64,000 nucleotides of DNA from an uncultured Solirubrobacterales bacterium. GTDB lineage: Bacteria > Actinomycetota > Thermoleophilia > Solirubrobacterales > JACPNS01. Shown here piece after piece: positions 59,939 to 64,000 of this stretch. Location of the stretch: NCBI GenBank assembly GCA_937128795.1, contig CAKZMQ010000001.1, forward strand, positions 433,285-497,284, written 5' to 3'. Position numbers and translations under genes: made by a program. The notes beneath the pieces were generated by a model. That model ran no database searches and had not been told where the DNA came from. It worked only from the letters and a program-made list of their open reading frames with translations. How positions within the stretch are numbered: the first letter of the stretch is position 1; each line of letters starts with the position of its first letter.

Positions 59939-61711
59939 ATGCTGCGCAACAAACGACTGGTCGCGCTGTTCGGAGTGAGCCTCGGCCTCAGTCTGTTCGT
60001 GTTGTTGGCGTACGGTTTTGGCGCGCTCAAATCACTTGAGCTTTCGAGCGTGGACAAGCGCTTCACGATTCGCGGCGAAAAGGATGCCGGCGTGATCGAC
60101 GAGGCGATGGTCGTCGGCGTCGATGACGTGACGTTCGACGAACTCGGCGTTCAGTGGCCGTTTCCGCGCGGCGCGCATGCCCAGCTGATTGACACGCTCA
60201 AAGCCGACGGCGCGAACGTGATTGCGATGGACATTCAGTTCACCGAACCGAGCGGCGATCCCGAGCAGGATGACCTCCTGATCGATTCCGTCACCGAAGC
60301 CGGCAACGTGGTTTTGGCCACAGCGGAGACCGATGACGGCGCGACCCGCGTGTTTGGCGACGACGACGTGGTGGAGGGGGCGAACGCAACGGTCGGCAAC
60401 TCTCTGTTCCCAGAGGACTCGGGCGGCGTCGTTCGCAGGGTCGAGCACGAACGCGGCGGAATCCCGACGTTCTCGGTCGCCGTCGCAAATCGTGTGACCG
60501 GCAAACCAGTCGCGAAATCCCAGTTCGATGACGACGGCGCTTGGATCGACTACGCCGGAAAGCCGAAGACGATCGAGACGATCTCGTACTCGACGGTTAT
60601 CAACGAGGAATTCCCCCCGGGAACGTTCAAAGACAAGATCGTCGTCGTTGGCGCCACCTCGCCGACGCTGCAGGACCTGCACCGCACGCCGACCTCCGGA
60701 GACGGGGAGATGGCTGGTCCCGAGGTTCAGGCGAACGCGATCCTCACCGCGTTGGCCGGCTATCGGCTCGACGAGACGGGGCCGATCTTCGGCGTAGTAC
60801 TAATTCTGCTGCTCGGATTCGTGACGCCGCTCGCAAGCATCTGGCTCGACCCGCGCGGCGCCTTCGCGGTCTCTATGGCCACGGCCATCACTTACACGCT
60901 GGTCGCCTATTTCGCCTTCACGCTCGGTTGGATCATTCTTTACGTCTACCCGATGATTGCCCTCGCGCTGAGCATCATCTCTGCTCTGGCGGTGAACTTC
61001 TTGGCGGCGCAGTATGAGCGCGAGCGGGTACGCGACGTCTTCTCACGTTTCGTCGCAGACAGCGTCGTCGACCAGGTGCTTCAGCAATCGGAGGGCGGAG
61101 TCAAGCTCGGCGGACGTCGCACCGAAGCCACACTGCTGTTCAGTGACCTTCGCGGTTTCACGTCATTTGCCGAAAAGCTCGAACCCGAGCTGGTGATCGA
61201 CATCCTCAATCGCTACCTCACCGCGATGACCGACGCGATCCTCGATCACGAGGGCACGCTCGTATCGTTCATGGGCGACGGCATCATGGCGGTTTTCGGT
61301 GCACCGGTCGACAGCAAGACCCACGCCGACACCGGTCTTGCCGCCGCGCGTGGAATGCTCGACAAGATGCACGAGTTCAATTCCTGGATGGAAGAGAACG
61401 GCCACGGGCACGGATTCAAAATGGGAATCGGCTTGAACACCGGCCCGGTGATGAGCGGCAACGTCGGTTCCGAGCGACGACTCGAGTACACGACGATCGG
61501 CGACACCACCAATACTGCTGCGCGGCTCGAGGGCGCGACCAAGGGCACGCCGTACCAGCTGTACATTGCGCAGTCGACGATGGATCAACTCAGCGAACGG
61601 CCGACCGACTTCGAGTTCGTCGAGGACATGCCGATCCGCGGCCGACAGGACGGAGTGCGCGTGTGGGGGCTTGTCGAGCCAGACCAGAAGGCGATCGAGG
61701 CGCTGGGTTAG
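59939..61711 (+). CDS. CHASE2-domain adenylate/guanylate cyclase
   Basis: CHASE2-like extracellular region, TM helices, LLFSDLRGFTSFAEKLEPELVIDILNRYLTAMTDAILDHEGTLVSFMGDGIMAVFGAP. Confidence 0.93.
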   Translation: MLRNKRLVALFGVSLGLSLFVLLAYGFGALKSLELSSVDKRFTIRGEKDAGVIDEAMVVGVDDVTFDELGVQWPFPRGAHAQLIDTLKADGANVIAMDIQFTEPSGDPEQDDLLIDSVTEAGNVVLATAETDDGATRVFGDDDVVEGANATVGNSLFPEDSGGVVRRVEHERGGIPTFSVAVANRVTGKPVAKSQFDDDGAWIDYAGKPKTIETISYSTVINEEFPPGTFKDKIVVVGATSPTLQDLHRTPTSGDGEMAGPEVQANAILTALAGYRLDETGPIFGVVLILLLGFVTPLASIWLDPRGAFAVSMATAITYTLVAYFAFTLGWIILYVYPMIALALSIISALAVNFLAAQYERERVRDVFSRFVADSVVDQVLQQSEGGVKLGGRRTEATLLFSDLRGFTSFAEKLEPELVIDILNRYLTAMTDAILDHEGTLVSFMGDGIMAVFGAPVDSKTHADTGLAAARGMLDKMHEFNSWMEENGHGHGFKMGIGLNTGPVMSGNVGSERRLEYTTIGDTTNTAARLEGATKGTPYQLYIAQSTMDQLSERPTDFEFVEDMPIRGRQDGVRVWGLVEPDQKAIEALG

Positions 61712-61794
61712 TTGAGCCAGGCTTTGGTGTTCGGGATCGGATGATCGCCGTACGCCGGGCTATGCGAACACGCGACACGTTCGAGTTGCTGAAG

Positions 61795-62526
61795 CTACTC
61801 GCGAACGGCCAATCCCTCGAGCAGCGCCTCGATCACATCGCCGACCTCTCGGCGCGTCGCTTTTTGATCCTTGCTGTCGGCAATGGCAAGGCCGCCGTTG
61901 ATAAGCGCGCCGGTCAGTACGCGGGCGAGCGGTTTGACTGCCAGTGGCTCGATCAGCTTGGCCTCGATCAACGCGCTGAGCATGCCCTCGATCAGCGCAC
62001 CGCCGTGGCGATTCGCGATCTCGGTCAGCTCCGCCTGGCCCAGCACCGAGGGCGCGTCGACGATCACGATTCGCTGGAACTCTGGTTCGAGGCAGATGTC
62101 GAGGAATGCGCGTGAGCCGTTGAGGGCGGTTTGCCAGGGATCAATTGAGCTGGGATCGATCGAGCCGGGACCGATCGATCCGACATCGGTGGAGCCGAGC
62201 CCGGTCGCGTTGGCAATGGCCGTTGCGGCGGTTCGCTGGGTGGCGTCGGCCTCAACGGATTCGGTGACCTCGCGGAAGAGGTCGCGCTTGTCGCCGAAGT
62301 GGTGGTAGAGCGCGCCGCGCGTGACCTTCGCGCGCTGCACGATCTGCTCGGTCGAGACGTTGCTGTAGCCGTGCTTGCCGAAGAGCTCGCGTCCGGCCGC
62401 GACCAGCTTGCCGCGAGTCTGCTCGGTGCGCTCGGCGTTCGAGGTGCTCGCCGTCGGCTTCTTCTTCGCTGCCTCGGGCTTCGCTCGTGCAGATTTGCCT
62501 GCTGATTTGTTCGGGGCCTTCGCCAT
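61795..62526 (-). CDS. TetR-family transcriptional regulator
   Basis: ERTEQTRGKLVAAGRELFGKHGYSNVSTEQIVQRAKVTRGALYHHFGDKRDLFREV. Start revised from 62616 because the longer form would overlap the operator and the divergent gene. Confidence 0.93.
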   Translation of the reverse strand: MAKAPNKSAGKSARAKPEAAKKKPTASTSNAERTEQTRGKLVAAGRELFGKHGYSNVSTEQIVQRAKVTRGALYHHFGDKRDLFREVTESVEADATQRTAATAIANATGLGSTDVGSIGPGSIDPSSIDPWQTALNGSRAFLDICLEPEFQRIVIVDAPSVLGQAELTEIANRHGGALIEGMLSALIEAKLIEPLAVKPLARVLTGALINGGLAIADSKDQKATRREVGDVIEALLEGLAVRE

Positions 62527-62561
62527 GTCGCTTGCCAATCTATCGGCATTTGTGGTATACA

Positions 62562-62580
62562 TACATACTGTCTGTATGTA
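62562..62580. promoter_or_regulatory. Putative TetR operator between divergent genes
   Basis: TACATAC-TGTCT-GTATGTA, 7-bp perfect arms. Confidence 0.7.
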
Positions 62581-62615
62581 CAATCTGAATGTAACAGTCA
62601 CGAAGGAGAGCGGCA

Positions 62616-63521
62616 ATGTCCGTCACCGAACAACTTGGACAGGTCAAAGAGGTGCAACTTCAGCAGGGCACGATCCGCTATCGCGAGAGTGGACCGGACC
62701 GTGAGCAATCCGCGCGACCGATCGTGTTCATCCACGGCTTTCTCGTGAACGGCGACCTGTGGCGAAAGGTCGCGCCGATGCTGAATGACGACTTCCGCTG
62801 CATCGTTCCCGACTGGCCGCTCGGCTCGCACGAGCTGCCGATGCCGGAGGATGCGGATCTTTCGCCATACGGCGTCGCGCGACTGGTCGCCGACTTCATC
62901 GAGGCGCTCGATCTGGAGGACGTCGTGGTCGTCGGCAACGACAGCGGCGGCGCGATCTCACAGATCCTCGTCACCAATCATCCGGAGCGGATCGGTGCGC
63001 TGGTGCTCACTCCCTGCGACGCCTTCGAGAAGTTCCCGCCGTTTCCGTACAACCTGCTGCTGGCGATCTCGAAAATCCCCGGTGCGCCATCCGTCGTCTG
63101 GAATTCGATGCGGCCCAAACTCGGTCGCCTCGCCGCCTACCGCTTGCTGACAAAGACCGGCTACGACGACGAAATCGTGAAATCGTGGATCCGCCCTGGG
63201 TTGCAGGACAAGGCCGTACGACGCGACGGCGTCAAGTTTGCGGCGGGCGTGGACTCGAAGATCACGATGGAGACGGCGAAGAAGCTCGAATCGCTCGAGA
63301 TCCCAGCAATGATGACGTGGGCCCGCGACTGCACGTTCTTCAAGTTCGATCTCGCCGAGCGCCTGGCGGCGGCGATCCCGGATTCGCGCATCGTCGAGAT
63401 CCCCGATGCGATGACGTTTCTTCCGGAAGATCAGCCAGAGGCGCTGGCAGCGGCGATCACCGAGTTCGCCGATCCCACCGGTGTGGCTGGCCGTCGAACC
63501 GCGGAGCAGTCAATCGCCTGA
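62616..63521 (+). CDS. Alpha/beta hydrolase
   Basis: IVFIHGFLVNGDLWRKVAPMLNDDFRCIVPDWPLGSH; VVVGNDSGGAISQILV (nucleophile elbow GNDSGG). Confidence 0.92.
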   Translation: MSVTEQLGQVKEVQLQQGTIRYRESGPDREQSARPIVFIHGFLVNGDLWRKVAPMLNDDFRCIVPDWPLGSHELPMPEDADLSPYGVARLVADFIEALDLEDVVVVGNDSGGAISQILVTNHPERIGALVLTPCDAFEKFPPFPYNLLLAISKIPGAPSVVWNSMRPKLGRLAAYRLLTKTGYDDEIVKSWIRPGLQDKAVRRDGVKFAAGVDSKITMETAKKLESLEIPAMMTWARDCTFFKFDLAERLAAAIPDSRIVEIPDAMTFLPEDQPEALAAAITEFADPTGVAGRRTAEQSIA

Positions 63522-63821
63522 TCAGTCGCGGTTTCGCGTCGCGGATGCGTTGAAAAATCCCGTCCAGAGCAGAGCGATCGCCACCACGAGGGCGATCCTC
63601 TGCCAGTCGGCCCAGCCTGACTCCCAGACAGCCAGGGCCAGCATGTAGGGAAAGGTCAGCAACCAGATCAGGACTTCCCAGACGATCGCGAGGCCCTGCA
63701 CCCACTCCCAGATATCGGTGAGCGTCTCCGGCGAGAAGATCAGCAGAACAAAAAAGACGATCCAGGCGACATTGAACGGCGCGGCGGTGTTGGTCTTCTT
63801 CTTCGTGCTGGCGTTGCCCAT
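63522..63821 (-). CDS. Small uncharacterised membrane protein
   Basis: 99 aa with three hydrophobic segments. Confidence 0.5.
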   Translation of the reverse strand: MGNASTKKKTNTAAPFNVAWIVFFVLLIFSPETLTDIWEWVQGLAIVWEVLIWLLTFPYMLALAVWESGWADWQRIALVVAIALLWTGFFNASATRNRD

Positions 63822-63935
63822 TCCGGCAATCTAATGCGCGCCGACCTCGAGCGGGCGGTAGTTCCCCGCAGTTCGTTTCGCCAATCGACGAAATCGGCCG
63901 ACGGCGACACCGGTGTGCGACGGCGCCGTTCGCGC

Positions 63936-64000
<65 letters not shown>

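Overview
High-GC bacterial chromosome segment. Gene content (streptogrisin-like S1 protease, AK-rich phasin/histone-like protein, CIRCE-controlled groESL, class II NrdJ) fits an actinobacterium, possibly a Thermoleophilia/Solirubrobacterales-type lineage; this lineage guess is inference. Left flank (1-16 kb), mostly housekeeping: UvrD/PcrA-type helicase with a PD-(D/E)XK nuclease domain (minus strand, runs off the left edge), inositol-monophosphatase family enzyme, AK-rich phasin/histone-like protein, ferredoxin, SDR protein, two paralogous secreted delta-60-type repeat proteins, groES-groEL with a CIRCE element, DtxR/MntR-type regulator divergent from a metal ABC transporter, ASCH-like protein, Crp/Fnr regulator. 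Centre (about 16-58 kb): a large mosaic glycan locus with rfbBDA, WecG/TagA-like GT, many GT2/GT4 enzymes, two gmd genes, fcl, a PLP-dependent ColD/RfbH-like sugar 3-dehydratase with Lys-to-His at the active site, two Wzx-like flippases, several GT-C-like membrane proteins, methyltransferases, a NodB deacetylase, and an embedded nrdJ. Right flank (58-64 kb): NHL/Ig/FecR-type secreted protein next to a CHASE2 adenylate cyclase, a TetR/alpha-beta-hydrolase divergon with a palindromic operator, and a CT-rich microsatellite at the window edge. No tRNA, rRNA, CRISPR array or transposase was recognised. Many long ORFs in the supplied track are antisense shadows of real high-GC genes. All identifications come from reading motifs by eye; no database search was run.
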